A stretch of 64,000 nucleotides of DNA from Pseudomonadota bacterium (GCA_023389105.1 JAEWEY010000004.1:682001-746000), one strand, 5' to 3'. Positions 47,497 to 57,132 are shown, counted from the stretch's first letter. Numbers and translations are program-made. Notes: generated by a model from the sequence alone, not told the origin.

Positions 47497-48015
47497 TCAG
47501 CCGAACAGCGACGTTCCTGCCCCCGGATTAAGGGCGTCGATCGTCGAATTGAGCGTGGCTGCGAAGATCAGCCAGCAAAGGTAGGGCACCATGAGCAGTC
47601 CTGCTGCGCGCCGTATGCGGAAGAATTGACCAGCGGTCGCGGCCGCGATGATCGCCATCAAGAAGATGACATACTTCGCCAGGCGGATGTCGTGCAGCGC
47701 GAAAAACAACGGCGACCAGGCGAAATTGAGCGCGAGTTGAACGAAGAAGAGGGTAAGCGCGAGCCGTCGCCGGTCCGAAGGCGGCGCCGCAATGATCATT
47801 GCCACGGCAATGCCCAGAAGCGCGTAAAGGATCGGCCAGACCACGCCGAACGCCCAGCCGGGCGGCATGAAACTCGGCTTCTGTAGAGAATCAAACCAAC
47901 CGTTGCCGAACCCGCTGTTCGACACCCATCCGCTGAGCGACCCAATCGCCTCGATGACGATCACCGCGACGAGCGCGATCTTCCACCAGCCTTGCTTCAA
48001 CGTGGCTTCAGCCAT
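47497..48015 (-). CDS. TspO/MBR family membrane protein
   Basis: A 172-residue TspO/MBR protein with five hydrophobic segments. The signature WFDSLQKPSFMPPGWAFGVV (residues 39-58) is the characteristic motif, followed by Trp-rich loops such as LNFAWSPLFF. TspO proteins bind porphyrins and modulate tetrapyrrole metabolism in alphaproteobacteria. It overlaps tlyA by 8 bp and belongs to the dxs-tlyA-tspO run. Confidence 0.93.
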   Translation of the reverse strand: MAEATLKQGWWKIALVAVIVIEAIGSLSGWVSNSGFGNGWFDSLQKPSFMPPGWAFGVVWPILYALLGIAVAMIIAAPPSDRRRLALTLFFVQLALNFAWSPLFFALHDIRLAKYVIFLMAIIAAATAGQFFRIRRAAGLLMVPYLCWLIFAATLNSTIDALNPGAGTSLFG

Positions 48016-48745
48016 TCTTTCGCGCTCCCATCAGGAATTCGACATTACCCTCCGGCCCGGTGATCGGGCTCGGCACGATCCCCAGCACCGTCCAGCCCAA
48101 CGTTTCAATCCAGGCTTTGGCCTCTTCGCAGACGCGCGCGTGCACGACTGGATCACGGACGACGCCGCCCTTTCCGACTTCCGTCCTTCCCGCTTCGAAT
48201 TGCGGCTTGATCAGCGCCACGAGATCCGCCCCGCCTCGTGCAAACGCCAGCGGCACTTCTAGCACCTTGGCAAGCCCGATGAAGCTAGCGTCGCAAACAA
48301 CGATATCGATCGGCTCCGGGATTTGCTGCGCCGTAAGCGCTCGCGCGTTCGTCTGCTCCTGGACGACGACACGGGGATCCTGCCGCAGCTTCCAGGCCAG
48401 CTGGTTGGTGCCGACATCCACCGCGTAGACCTTGGCTGCCCCGCGCGTCAGCAGGACATCGGTAAACCCGCCCGTCGAGCTGCCCACATCCAGCGCCACG
48501 GCGCCTGTCACATCGAGCCCGAAATGTGTCAGCCCGTGGTCGAGTTTAATGCCGCCGCGTGACACCCACGGATGGTCCTTGCCCCGAACATCGAGCGCCG
48601 CATCTTCGGCCAGCATCTCGCCGGCCTTCGCCAGCTTGCGTTCCCCACTAAACACCGCGCCGGCCATGATCAGCGCCTGCGCGCGCGTGCGGCTTTCGGC
48701 CAGCCCGCGAGAAACGAGCAACTGATCTGCTCGCACCTTAACCAC
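48008..48745 (-). CDS. tlyA: TlyA-type rRNA methyltransferase
   Basis: A 245-residue S4-domain and FtsJ-like methyltransferase of the TlyA/hemolysin A family. Residues 1-60 hold the S4 RNA-binding domain (RADQLLVSRGLAESRTRAQA). Residues 80-245 hold the SAM domain with ALDVGSSTGGFTDVLL and LIKPQFEAG. It probably 2'-O-methylates rRNA cytidines. The start is GTG at 48745, immediately after the stop of the frameshifted small gene at 48746-48748, so translation is coupled. Confidence 0.92.
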   Translation of the reverse strand: MVKVRADQLLVSRGLAESRTRAQALIMAGAVFSGERKLAKAGEMLAEDAALDVRGKDHPWVSRGGIKLDHGLTHFGLDVTGAVALDVGSSTGGFTDVLLTRGAAKVYAVDVGTNQLAWKLRQDPRVVVQEQTNARALTAQQIPEPIDIVVCDASFIGLAKVLEVPLAFARGGADLVALIKPQFEAGRTEVGKGGVVRDPVVHARVCEEAKAWIETLGWTVLGIVPSPITGPEGNVEFLMGARKNG

Positions 48746-48959
48746 TCAGCGCTTGTAGCCCGTCGTTCGGATGGACGCGCACCAAAAACGAGCAATCGCA
48801 TATTCTGTCCCGAGGAACAGAACAGCCACAACAACTACCCATAATGGATGCGGGGCTCCCTCGTTGCGCCAAGCGCCGACGATGATCAGAACATAACAGA
48901 GTCCCGCGGTGAAGAGGCTCAAAAATGACGGACATGAGCGTGATAATGAGCTTGTCCAT
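48746..48959 (-). pseudogene. Small two-TM membrane protein gene split by a T5 frameshift
   Basis: The frame from ATG 48959 begins MDKLIITLMSVI and then leaves the protein-like path at a run of five T residues (48921-48925 on the plus strand as A5). In the neighbouring frame the sequence continues LSLFTAGLCYVLIIVGAWRN and VVVVAVLFLGTEYAIARF to a stop at 48746-48748. Removing one T joins them into a 71-residue protein with two or three hydrophobic segments. The alternative start in the second frame would be a TTG without a ribosome-binding site. It lies between dxs (17 bp) and tlyA (0 bp). True mutation, programmed slippage or a sequence error are all possible. Confidence 0.6.
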
Positions 48960-48976
48960 TCGCCCGGCCGAATAGT

Positions 48977-50902
48977 TTACGCCCGCACCTCTTCAATACC
49001 GACGCTATTGCGGCGGAGCGCTTTGAGCACGGTTTCGATGATGTGCGGCGCGTTCAGCCGCGCCTCGTCATACTGCTTCTCGGGCTTGTCGTGGTCCTGG
49101 AACGTATCCGGCAACCGCATCGTGCGAAGCTTGAGGCCCGCGTCGATCAGCCCTTCGTCGCTCGCCAGCGTCAGCACATGCGCGCCGAGACCGCCAACCG
49201 CCGCTTCCTCGATCGTCACCGCGACGTCATGCGTTGCGAGCAGCTTGCGGATCAGTTCGTTGTCGAGCGGCTTTGCGAAGCGCAGATCGGCAATGGTCGT
49301 CGACAACCCCTTGGCTTCCAGCTCGGCCGCCGCCTTTTCGGCTTCCGCGAGGCGTGTACCCAACGACAGGATCGCGACCGTCTTTCCTTCGCGAACGACG
49401 CGGCCTTTGCCGATCTCGAGCACCTGCGGCTCGGCCGGCAGCGGCACGCCGCGCCCCTCGCCGCGCGGATAGCGGACGGCGATAGGCCCGCTGTCGTACT
49501 CGGCCATCGTCTTGACCATGTTCGCCAGTTCCGCCTCGTCGGAAGGCGCCATGACGACGATGTTCGGCAACGTGCACAGATAGGCGAGATCGAAGCTACC
49601 CGCGTGGGTTGCGCCATCCGCGCCGACGAGCCCGGCGCGGTCCATCGCGAAACGCACCGGCAGGTTCTGGATCGCAACGTCGTGGACGACCTGATCGTAG
49701 GCGCGCTGCAGGAAGGTCGAATAGATTGCCACGAATGGCCGCATGCCCTGCGCGGCTAGCCCGGCGGCAAACGTCACCGCATGCTGCTCGGCAATCCCCA
49801 CATCGAACGCGCGCTGGGGATGCGCTTTGGCGAACTTGTCCACGCCCGTGCCGGACGGCATCGCCGCGGTGATTGCGCAGATCTTCGGGTCGCTCTCGGC
49901 CAGCTTCGCAAGCGTCTCGCCGAACACATTCTGATAGGACGGCGGTCCGCCGCCCGGCCCCTTGTCCTGCTTGCCGGAGACAACGTCGAACTTGACCACC
50001 CCGTGGTACTTGTCCGCCGCATTCTCGGCGTGCTCGTAACCCTTGCCCTTCTTGGTGACGACATGGACCAGCATCGGTCCGTCCTCGGCGTCGCGGACGT
50101 TCTCAAGCACTTCAACCAGCGCCCGCACGTCATGCCCGTCGACCGGGCCCACGTAGTAGAAGCCGAGCTCATCGAAAAGCGTGCCACCGGTCAGCATCCC
50201 GCGGGCATATTCCTCCATCTTGCGTAGCGAACTGTGCATGCCTTCCGGCATCGCTTTGGCCAGCTTCTTCGCAAGCTTGCGCGGCGTGAGGTACTTCCCC
50301 GAACTCACCAGCCGGGCCAGCGCGTTGCGAAGGCTGCCCACCGGCGGCGCGATCGACATGTCATTATCGTTGAGAATGACGATCAGACGGTTGCCGGCAG
50401 CGGCAGCGTTGTTCATCGCCTCATAGGCCATCCCGGCCGACATCGCGCCATCACCGATCACCGCCACCGCGCGGCCGGGCTGGTCGGCGAGCTTATTGGC
50501 GATCGCAAAGCCCAGCGCCGCGGAAATGGAGGTGGAACTGTGTGCCGCGCCGAACGGGTCGTATTCGCTTTCGCTACGCTTGGTGAAGCCGCTGAGACCC
50601 CCGCCCTGCCGCAACGTGCGAATGCGGTCGCGGCGGCCGGTAATGATCTTGTGGGGATAGGCCTGATGGCCGACGTCCCAGATCAATTTGTCCGACGGAG
50701 TATCGAAGACGTAGTGGAGCGCCACCGTCAGCTCGACGACGCCAAGGCCAGCACCAAGGTGCCCGCCGGTCACCGAGACGGCGGAAATCATTTCCTGTCG
50801 CAACTCTTCGGACAGCTGAGGCAGGTCCTCCTTGCTCAACGCGCGAAGGTCGACTGGAAGCTGCACCTTGTCGAGCAGCGGTGTCACAGGGCGGTCACTC
50901 AT
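48977..50902 (-). CDS. dxs: 1-deoxy-D-xylulose-5-phosphate synthase
   Basis: A 641-residue Dxs, entry enzyme of the MEP isoprenoid pathway. The ThDP-binding domain shows [20 protein letters not shown], the [16 protein letters not shown] metal/ThDP motif near residue 153, and [19 protein letters not shown] in the pyrimidine domain. Full length. It heads a leftward run with the small membrane gene, tlyA and tspO. Confidence 0.96.
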   Translation of the reverse strand: MSDRPVTPLLDKVQLPVDLRALSKEDLPQLSEELRQEMISAVSVTGGHLGAGLGVVELTVALHYVFDTPSDKLIWDVGHQAYPHKIITGRRDRIRTLRQGGGLSGFTKRSESEYDPFGAAHSSTSISAALGFAIANKLADQPGRAVAVIGDGAMSAGMAYEAMNNAAAAGNRLIVILNDNDMSIAPPVGSLRNALARLVSSGKYLTPRKLAKKLAKAMPEGMHSSLRKMEEYARGMLTGGTLFDELGFYYVGPVDGHDVRALVEVLENVRDAEDGPMLVHVVTKKGKGYEHAENAADKYHGVVKFDVVSGKQDKGPGGGPPSYQNVFGETLAKLAESDPKICAITAAMPSGTGVDKFAKAHPQRAFDVGIAEQHAVTFAAGLAAQGMRPFVAIYSTFLQRAYDQVVHDVAIQNLPVRFAMDRAGLVGADGATHAGSFDLAYLCTLPNIVVMAPSDEAELANMVKTMAEYDSGPIAVRYPRGEGRGVPLPAEPQVLEIGKGRVVREGKTVAILSLGTRLAEAEKAAAELEAKGLSTTIADLRFAKPLDNELIRKLLATHDVAVTIEEAAVGGLGAHVLTLASDEGLIDAGLKLRTMRLPDTFQDHDKPEKQYDEARLNAPHIIETVLKALRRNSVGIEEVRA

Positions 50903-51016
50903 CGTGAAAGGCCTTACGCGGCCTGCCCATCCATGTCACCTCGCCCAAAGGGCTAGCAGGGCCCTGTACGCCGATTTCAGCGATTGCTCAGCCTTTGCTC
51001 AGGGCGGATTTGGAAC

Positions 51017-51475
51017 TTAGCCGCAGTCCCCGCACTTTCCGCGGACCTCGATCACCGGACGTGGTGCCGAAAAGCCGGCGTCGGCGGCTGCCGCACGAAC
51101 GCCGCTGGTCAGGCTGTCGTCGTCGATGTGAACCGCCTGCCCGCACTCGTCGCAGATCAGGAAGATGCAGTCGTGGAGGCAGCCGGGATGCTGGTTGGCG
51201 ACATAGGCGTTCGCGCTCTCGACCCGGCGGGCGAGGTTCGCACCAACAAACAGGTCCAGGATGCGATAGACGCTGTTGGCCGCGACGCGCCGGCCCTGAG
51301 CCGCGGACACCTGCTCGGCAATATCGTAGGCGCTGGCTGGCTTGTCGAACCCGGCCAGTGCATCAAACACGGCAGCACGCATGTCGGTCCACTGCTCGCC
51401 CTGCTTGGTCAGCCGTTCACGCGCGGCATCCTTGAGCGATTCTCCTTCGTGGAGCTGGTGATCGTGCCGGCCCAT
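51017..51475 (-). CDS. zur: Fur-family regulator, Zur-like
   Basis: A 152-residue Fur-family protein. The winged helix is at residues 20-85 (DIAEQVSAAQGRRVAANSVY, YRILDLF). The metal-binding region has HPGCLHDCIFLICDECGQAV and a C-terminal CGDCG that resembles the structural Zn site of Zur. It lies 47 bp after a MerC-like membrane protein gene and a palindrome resembling a Zur box is just upstream of that gene. A zinc sensor is favoured, but iron or manganese cannot be ruled out. Confidence 0.83.
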   Translation of the reverse strand: MGRHDHQLHEGESLKDAARERLTKQGEQWTDMRAAVFDALAGFDKPASAYDIAEQVSAAQGRRVAANSVYRILDLFVGANLARRVESANAYVANQHPGCLHDCIFLICDECGQAVHIDDDSLTSGVRAAAADAGFSAPRPVIEVRGKCGDCG

Positions 51476-51522
51476 CGTTCCTCCGAAATAGAGCCTGCCC
51501 GACTCACGGGCAAGCGACTCGC

Positions 51523-51891
51523 TTATTCGCTGGCGAGGCTGTTCAGCCGATGCCCCAGTGCGACGATCAATACGCCGATGATGGTGTAAACCGGCTCCCG
51601 GCCATCGTGCGGCAGGCTGAGCGCGCCTGCCATCACGCCAAGGCCGAGGGCGCCGATCGCGCTCGGCAGCATGAAACCATGCTCCAGGATGCCGCGGCCC
51701 AACGCGAACGCACCGACGATCATGGCCAGCGCAAGACCAACTTCATGGATGATGGGTTGCCCCAGAAATCCGCCCGCCGATGCCAGCAGGCCGAGCAGGA
51801 CCGCCGTCGCCACGCAATGCACAGCGCACAGCCCGGATAGGCCCATCGCCAGGCGATCAAGGCGCCCCGTCGAGATGCTCAGCGGATGCAT
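51523..51891 (-). CDS. MerC-like membrane protein
   Basis: A 122-residue integral membrane protein with four hydrophobic segments. LSGLCAVHCVATAVLLGLL holds the Cys/His pair typical of the MerC family. MerC transports mercury in Tn21; chromosomal relatives next to zur are probably linked to zinc uptake or stress. It is directly upstream of zur and likely co-transcribed. The name follows family resemblance only. Confidence 0.8.
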   Translation of the reverse strand: MHPLSISTGRLDRLAMGLSGLCAVHCVATAVLLGLLASAGGFLGQPIIHEVGLALAMIVGAFALGRGILEHGFMLPSAIGALGLGVMAGALSLPHDGREPVYTIIGVLIVALGHRLNSLASE

Positions 51892-51899
51892 GTCGCGAC

Positions 51900-51932
51900 G
51901 ATATAGAATAACGTTGCCGCGGTTACAATATC
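51900..51932. promoter_or_regulatory. Candidate Zur/Fur operator upstream of merC-zur
   Basis: An imperfect palindrome begins GATATAGAATAACG, has a TTGC centre, and ends CGCGGTTACAATATC. It lies 9 bp upstream of the merC-like start and 57 bp upstream of the divergent ctaA start. GATAT arms around ATAAC-like cores resemble alphaproteobacterial Zur boxes. Autoregulation of the merC-zur pair is the inference. Confidence 0.42.
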
Positions 51933-51989
51933 ACATGAGCATTTGGTCGCGCTTGCTCCGCGGCTCGGCGCGGGCGAAAGGGCCCTCCC

Positions 51990-53018
51990 ATGAACGATGT
52001 CACCTCCTTCCCCGTCAGCGGTGCGCGGGGGTTATCGAACCTCCTGTTCTTCGTAGCTGCGCTCGTTTTCGGGATGGTCGTTGTCGGCGGCATAACGCGC
52101 CTGACCGAGAGCGGACTGTCGATCACGGAATGGCAGCCGATCAGTGGCGCGGTTCCGCCGCTCACCCATTCGGAATGGGTCCAGGCTTTCGATCTCTACA
52201 AACAGACCCCGCAGTATCGCGAGGTCGCGGGTCCGGCCGGGATGACCCTGTCCGGCTTCAAGTTCATCTTCTTCTGGGAATGGGTGCACCGCCTGCTTGG
52301 CCGTGTGCTTGGACTGGTCTTTTTCCTGGGCGTAGGCTGGTTTGCGATCAAGCGCGCAATTCCTCGCGGCTACGCCTGGCGCCTAGCCGCCCTGTTCATT
52401 CTTGGCGGTCTGCAGGGCGCAGTCGGCTGGTTCATGGTGATGTCGGGGCTCGAAGGGCGAACTGAAGTCAGTCCTTACCGACTGTCTGCCCACCTGCTGT
52501 TCGCCCTGTTCCTGTTCGCTGCCTTGATCTGGACCGCGCTCGACCTCCGGCGCGCCGACGAGCGCCCAGCCCGCCTTACCGGTTGGGGAATGGTCGCGCT
52601 CCCAACCCTTTTCATCCAGCTTCTGCTCGGCGCATGGGTCGCGGGGTTTCGCGCAGGCTATGTCTCGAACAGCTGGCCCGACATGGGCGGACAACTTGTG
52701 CCTGCCGGAATCGACTGGTCGCGCGGCGCGCTGTTCGCGATGACCCATGACCCATATCTCTTGCATTTCATGCACCGCTGGTGGGCCTGGGTAGTCGTTG
52801 TGGTCATGGTTCTTTTCGCGCGCCAGGTGAAAAAAGCCGAAGGTGGCCGTGCGGCTTCCGTGGCGATCCACAGCGCCTTCGGCACACAGATCATCCTTGG
52901 CATCCTCACTGTGCTGTCGGGTATCGCGATCTGGCTTGCTGTGCTTCACCAGGCAACCGGGGCACTGCTCGTGGCGGCGACCGTGTGGGGCGCGCACGAA
53001 CTCGGACCCCGGCAATGA
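51990..53018 (+). CDS. ctaA: Heme A synthase (CtaA/COX15)
   Basis: A 342-residue membrane protein with eight hydrophobic segments. GGITRLTESGLSITEWQPIS near the N terminus and WVHRLLGRVLG plus LHFMHRWWAWVVV supply the conserved His heme ligands of the type 2 COX15 enzymes. It oxidises heme O to heme A for cytochrome oxidase. Its end overlaps cutA by 4 bp (ATGA). The divergent start near the Zur-box candidate might place it under shared control. Confidence 0.94.
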   Translation: MNDVTSFPVSGARGLSNLLFFVAALVFGMVVVGGITRLTESGLSITEWQPISGAVPPLTHSEWVQAFDLYKQTPQYREVAGPAGMTLSGFKFIFFWEWVHRLLGRVLGLVFFLGVGWFAIKRAIPRGYAWRLAALFILGGLQGAVGWFMVMSGLEGRTEVSPYRLSAHLLFALFLFAALIWTALDLRRADERPARLTGWGMVALPTLFIQLLLGAWVAGFRAGYVSNSWPDMGGQLVPAGIDWSRGALFAMTHDPYLLHFMHRWWAWVVVVVMVLFARQVKKAEGGRAASVAIHSAFGTQIILGILTVLSGIAIWLAVLHQATGALLVAATVWGAHELGPRQ

Positions 53019-53329
53019 CGGTGATCTCGGTTTACGCCGTGTTCGCGAACGTGGAGGAGGCGGAGCGCATCGGCCGGCAGGTCGTCGATGAGCGCCTCGC
53101 CGCCTGCATCAACATCCTGCCCGCGGTCGTCTCGATTTACCGATGGAAAGGTGCCGTTGAAGAAGGCACTGAAGCCGCCGCGATCTTGAAAACATCTGAT
53201 GAGCGCGCCGATGCACTGATCACCCGCATCGCCGGCCTGCACAGCTACGACATGCCCTGCATCGTCAGCTCGCCGGTCGACAAAATCCTCGGCAGCTATG
53301 CCGATTGGGTTGAAGACAGCACCCGTTAA
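53015..53329 (+). CDS. cutA: Divalent-cation tolerance protein CutA
   Basis: A 104-residue CutA1 trimer protein. The start at 53015 sits in the ATGA overlap with ctaA; the open frame runs farther upstream but is only the shadow of ctaA. Motifs are VDERLAACINILPAVVSIYRW, given here as LAACINILPAVVSIYRW, and the C-terminal YDMPCIVSSPVDKILGSYADW region, visible as DMPCIVSSPVDK. It binds copper and other divalent ions. It converges on a Crp/Fnr gene with a 4-bp overlap of the 3' ends. Confidence 0.93.
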   Translation: MTVISVYAVFANVEEAERIGRQVVDERLAACINILPAVVSIYRWKGAVEEGTEAAAILKTSDERADALITRIAGLHSYDMPCIVSSPVDKILGSYADWVEDSTR

Positions 53330-54045
53330 AAGGGCATGCGCTCCAGGTACAGATAGTTGGGGTCGAACTCAGCCACGCCTTCGAGTCCCCGGCGATCGAC
53401 GATCGTCAGTTGGCGATTTTCCAGTTCCACCAGCCCGCGCCGGCGCATCTCCTGCAAGGTGCGGTTAACGTGCACGACCGTCAGGCCCAGGCATTCGCTG
53501 AGCTCGCGCTGCGTGAGCGGAAACTCGAACCCGTCCGGTCGCGCCTGATCCACGATCCCCAATCGAATATGGAGTTCGCAAAACAGGTGCGCCATGCGCG
53601 CGATCGCCGACCGTTGCCCAAGCGACAGCACGAATTCGCGCGTGATCGCGGCATCGAGGTTCGTCGAAAACCAATAGTAACGGCCAAGACGCGGGTGACG
53701 CTCGATCAGTTGGTTGATTCGCTCGTGCGGGACCACGGCAATCTCGCATTCGCTTAACGTCATGACGTCGTGGTCGAGACGCTTCAGCGTGTAACCGTGC
53801 ATGTCCGCGAAATCGCCCGCGACATGCAGATGGAGGACTTGGCGTTCACCACCCGACAGATCCTTGTTTCGCGACAGCCAGCCACTGAGCAGCAGCAGGC
53901 TGTTCAACAGGGGCTCACCGGCGCGGATCAGCACCTGATCGGGAGCGACGCGGCGCGTTTCGGAGACGATGCCGCATATCGCGCGCTCCTCCTCGGCGCT
54001 GACGTCGATACGCCGTCTCAGCTTCTTCAAATGCGCGGTGATCAT
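53326..54045 (-). CDS. Crp/Fnr-family transcriptional regulator
   Basis: A 239-residue regulator with an N-terminal cyclic-nucleotide-binding fold (residues 25-150) and a C-terminal winged helix with TQRELSECLGLTVVHVNRTL (about 172-191). There are no Fnr-type cysteine clusters. It is similar in layout and C-terminal end (PNYLYLERMPF compared with PNYLHLDHEG) to the regulator at 57101-57880. Its 3' end overlaps cutA by 4 bp in convergent orientation. Confidence 0.88.
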   Translation of the reverse strand: MITAHLKKLRRRIDVSAEEERAICGIVSETRRVAPDQVLIRAGEPLLNSLLLLSGWLSRNKDLSGGERQVLHLHVAGDFADMHGYTLKRLDHDVMTLSECEIAVVPHERINQLIERHPRLGRYYWFSTNLDAAITREFVLSLGQRSAIARMAHLFCELHIRLGIVDQARPDGFEFPLTQRELSECLGLTVVHVNRTLQEMRRRGLVELENRQLTIVDRRGLEGVAEFDPNYLYLERMPF

Positions 54046-54103
54046 GAACCGCGGACTTGTGCATCGGGCTCACAATTTTGGATTTAACTTAAGTTATAGG
54101 CGA

Positions 54104-54412
54104 TCAGCGCGACCCACCCGCCTTCTTGACCGCCGCATAGGGCACGTCGTCGAGCTTACGCCGGAGCGCATCGATCGAGGCATTTTCCTCACCGTCTGCG
54201 GCATATTTTGATTCGAGTTCCACCTCTTCCGGAGTCTGCTCGCGGAAATAGGTGATGGTCAGCCGCTTGCCGAAGATCTCGTCCCCGCGAATCTTCATCT
54301 CCGCCTGATGCTCCGGCGGCAGATTGTCACGAATGGTCTCGAGGTAACGGATCAGGTCGTCGAGCGAGGTATATTCGCTGATGTCGATGAAATCCTTGAC
54401 GCGTCTCGGCAC
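54104..54412 (-). CDS. Conserved hypothetical small acidic protein
   Basis: A protein of about 102 residues. The GTG at 54412 is chosen because GGAG lies seven bases upstream and the conserved part starts there (VKDFIDISEYTSLDDLIRYL); an ATG at 54475 adds 21 codons with no family look. The rest is helical and acidic (PPEHQAEMKIRGDEIFGKRL), with no signal peptide. The function is unknown. It stands alone between the regulator gene and the kinase gene. Confidence 0.62.
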   Translation of the reverse strand: MPRRVKDFIDISEYTSLDDLIRYLETIRDNLPPEHQAEMKIRGDEIFGKRLTITYFREQTPEEVELESKYAADGEENASIDALRRKLDDVPYAAVKKAGGSR

Positions 54413-54531
54413 TGAACACTCCAGGCGGGATGAGATGTCGATAGGGGCAGTAGGTTGACCGCAGATGAAGGGCAACGCGAAACCCGCGGCCCGCTATCCA
54501 TCGTTCGGGTTCATCCGAGCCGATTGGGCGG

Positions 54532-57132
54532 TCAGTTGTCCCGCTGCCGATCTGCGAGCGGCATCCTCAATTCGAAATGCAGCCCGGTCGGCCGGAATTC
54601 TACGGCAGTCTCGGCCTGCAGGTCGTAGGGCAAAGAGCGCTCGAGCAGCTCCATCCCGAAGCCCTTTCGCCGCGCTTCCACGGGATCGATCGAGACGCCG
54701 CTTTCGCTCCAGCGCAGACACAGCACGGAACCGCCACGATCATCCGGCTCCACCGTCCATTGAATGCGAACCTTACCGACAGGAGTGACGAAGGCGCCGT
54801 GCTTGACCGCGTTGGTGGTTAGTTCGTGGATCGCCAGGCTTAGCCGCTCTGCATTTTTGGGTTCCAGCTGAACGTCAGGCCCGCCGATCGAAACCTGCTC
54901 GCCTTCGCGCGCGGCGTGGGCGAGCATCTCGTCCTCGATCAACGACGCCAGATCGACTATCGCGTCAGGGCTTCGCGTGAGCGCGGCCTGTGCTCGCGAG
55001 AAGGCGTCGAGCCTCCCCTGGAAATGACCCAACATGCTCTCGACGCTGTGGCTGTTCTCTGCCGTGCGCCGCGCGATCGAGCGGACCATGCCAAGCGTAT
55101 TGCGCACGCGGTGCTGGAGTTCGGCCAGCAGCATTTTCGCGTGCCGCTCGCTTTCCCGCAGCGCATTCTCGGCGCGAGCGCGCGCGACCGCGGCCCATGT
55201 GCGTTCAGCCACCTCCTTAATCAGTGCGATATCGGCATCAGACCAATCCCGGGAATCCGCGCTCTGGACACCGAGCGAGATCACCGGTTGTCCGGCACTG
55301 CAGATTGCAACGGTGACGTGCGCGCTGACGCGCAGGGACCGGTATAGATCGCGCTCTTCGTCAGTGATTCCGGAGTCGGTGTCCGCGTCGCGCAGCACAG
55401 CCGTTCCGCCATTGCGGTAAATGTTCGCCAACGTCGGACCGAACGTCTCGACCGTGTATCGTCCGATGACCGACGAAGCGGACGGCGAATAGTCTGCCCG
55501 GACGATCAATTCGCCCCCGTCCAACTCGCCGAAGCCAGCGCGAAGAACGTTCAGCTGTTCGGTCAGCATCCGCGAAGCTACGAACTGGATTTGGGTGGGA
55601 TCGGACAGCGGGCGAAGAGCGTCGCTCAGCGTGAGCAGAAACGCTTGGCGTTCTTCGCTTTCGCGCAACGCCTGTTCGCTCTGCTTCCGTTCCGTGATGT
55701 TGGTGAACAGCACCGCCACCCGGTTTTTCTCACGGTCTAGCGTGAAGATGTTGAGGTCGAACGTTATCCCCAGGGTCGGCTCACCCTCCTCCACGCGCAG
55801 CGCTTCACCCGTGTCCAAGGCTTGCCCGTAGAGCTCGGTCCATCGCGGGTTCGGAGTGCCGAGCAGTTCCGTCGCGGTCTTGCCCACCGGTGGCGGCATG
55901 TTGGTGTGCTCGAGGAACGCCGGGTTGACCTCGACGAAGCGGAAGTCGACCCAATTGCCGGAGTCATCTTCAAGGACCTCGACGACGGCATAGGCCTCGT
56001 CCATCGATTCAAAGAGCGAGCGATACTTGTCTTCACTTTCGCGTAACGCCGCTTCGGCGCGCGCGCGCTCGGCCGCGGCCCAGGTACGTTCGGCAGCCTC
56101 CTGAACCAGAGCGATTTCACTCTCGGTCCATTCGCGTGCGGTAGTCGAGTGCACGCCGAACTCAGCCACTAGCTGTCTATCCTTCGTAAGCGCCGCGACG
56201 ACGGCAGCGCGGACGCCAAATTTCGCCCATGCCGCACGGTCTTCGACACTGTACTTCGGATCGTCCTGGACATCGGCGACGATGAGCGGATCTCCGCGAT
56301 TGCGCGCCGCCATCGTATGCTCGCCGCACTGACCGTAGGTGAAATACTCCGGGAACGGGACGGTAGCGGCACCCTCCCCTCTTCGACGGACGTATTGGCC
56401 ACGGATCCGCCCGCTTTCGACGCCCTCTGCGCCTTCGACTTCCGCGTACATCGAACGGTCTGCTCTTAGGTGCTCGGCAACCATCCTCGCGGTAGTTGCC
56501 TGGATGTCGCCTGCGTCGCGGATACGCCGAAGGGCGTCGGTGAGTTTGAGCAGGAATGCGTGCCGTTCTTCACCTTCGCGACGAGCCGCCTCGCTTTGGC
56601 GCAGTAGCGACTGCGTCTTTCGGAGATCCGCGACTTGCCCCTCGGCGTCGACCCGACGTGTGACGTCCAACCACGACAGGAGATGATGGATCGTCTGCCC
56701 CTCGTCGTTCTTGAACGCGCTGAGCAATACCGTCGCCACGAACCGCGACCCATTCTTGCGATATTGGACCGTCTCGACCAGGTCGTCCTGGTCGTTGCGC
56801 AACGCTTCCGCAAAGCGCGCGGCATCGTTTGGGTCGGTGCCCGCCCCGTTGAGGAAGTGCGGTTGCTGCCCGAGCACCTCGTCCATTCGGTACCCGGACA
56901 GCTTCAGGAAGGATTCGTTCGCGAAGACGATTGGATCGCCCGGCAGCGTCGGATCGGTGATCGCCATCGCCATCCGGGTGGCGCGCACGGCATCGACGAA
57001 CACGCCCCCTTCCCGACGCAACTTCTCGATCGCGGCCTCGGCTTGATCGCGGGCGGCAGTGCCCGGCTTTCCTCTCTCAAACTCGTTCGGAGAAGAGCCC
57101 TCAGTTGTTGGCGTCGAGGTGTCGTCCTTCAT
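54532..57132 (-). CDS. PAS-GAF-PAS-GAF HWE-family histidine kinase
   Basis: An 866-residue soluble sensor kinase without membrane segments. A PAS domain (about 35-170, ANESFLKLSGYRMDEVLGQQ), a GAF domain (about 215-345), a second PAS (about 370-490) and a second GAF (about 510-645) precede the kinase. The HWE core has LQHRVRNTLG with His674, the N-box AIHELTTNAVKHG (about 767-779) and LRWSESG with the Trp-x-Glu. FLNGAGTDPNDAARF in PAS1 resembles a LOV segment but the photoactive-cysteine GRNCRFLQ motif is not present. It overlaps the Crp/Fnr gene by 32 bp. Confidence 0.88.
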   Translation of the reverse strand: MKDDTSTPTTEGSSPNEFERGKPGTAARDQAEAAIEKLRREGGVFVDAVRATRMAMAITDPTLPGDPIVFANESFLKLSGYRMDEVLGQQPHFLNGAGTDPNDAARFAEALRNDQDDLVETVQYRKNGSRFVATVLLSAFKNDEGQTIHHLLSWLDVTRRVDAEGQVADLRKTQSLLRQSEAARREGEERHAFLLKLTDALRRIRDAGDIQATTARMVAEHLRADRSMYAEVEGAEGVESGRIRGQYVRRRGEGAATVPFPEYFTYGQCGEHTMAARNRGDPLIVADVQDDPKYSVEDRAAWAKFGVRAAVVAALTKDRQLVAEFGVHSTTAREWTESEIALVQEAAERTWAAAERARAEAALRESEDKYRSLFESMDEAYAVVEVLEDDSGNWVDFRFVEVNPAFLEHTNMPPPVGKTATELLGTPNPRWTELYGQALDTGEALRVEEGEPTLGITFDLNIFTLDREKNRVAVLFTNITERKQSEQALRESEERQAFLLTLSDALRPLSDPTQIQFVASRMLTEQLNVLRAGFGELDGGELIVRADYSPSASSVIGRYTVETFGPTLANIYRNGGTAVLRDADTDSGITDEERDLYRSLRVSAHVTVAICSAGQPVISLGVQSADSRDWSDADIALIKEVAERTWAAVARARAENALRESERHAKMLLAELQHRVRNTLGMVRSIARRTAENSHSVESMLGHFQGRLDAFSRAQAALTRSPDAIVDLASLIEDEMLAHAAREGEQVSIGGPDVQLEPKNAERLSLAIHELTTNAVKHGAFVTPVGKVRIQWTVEPDDRGGSVLCLRWSESGVSIDPVEARRKGFGMELLERSLPYDLQAETAVEFRPTGLHFELRMPLADRQRDN

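Noticed and set aside
51671..52465. Plus-strand 264-codon frame spanning merC and the ctaA start
   Set aside because: It is the antisense of merC and an out-of-frame reading of ctaA with low-complexity Arg-rich text.
56850..56900. LOV photosensor in the first PAS domain of the kinase
   Set aside because: The segment FLNGAGTDPNDAARF resembles LOV proteins but the Cys of the GRNCRFLQ-type motif is absent (Gly-Gln-Gln-Pro-His instead), so flavin photochemistry is unlikely.
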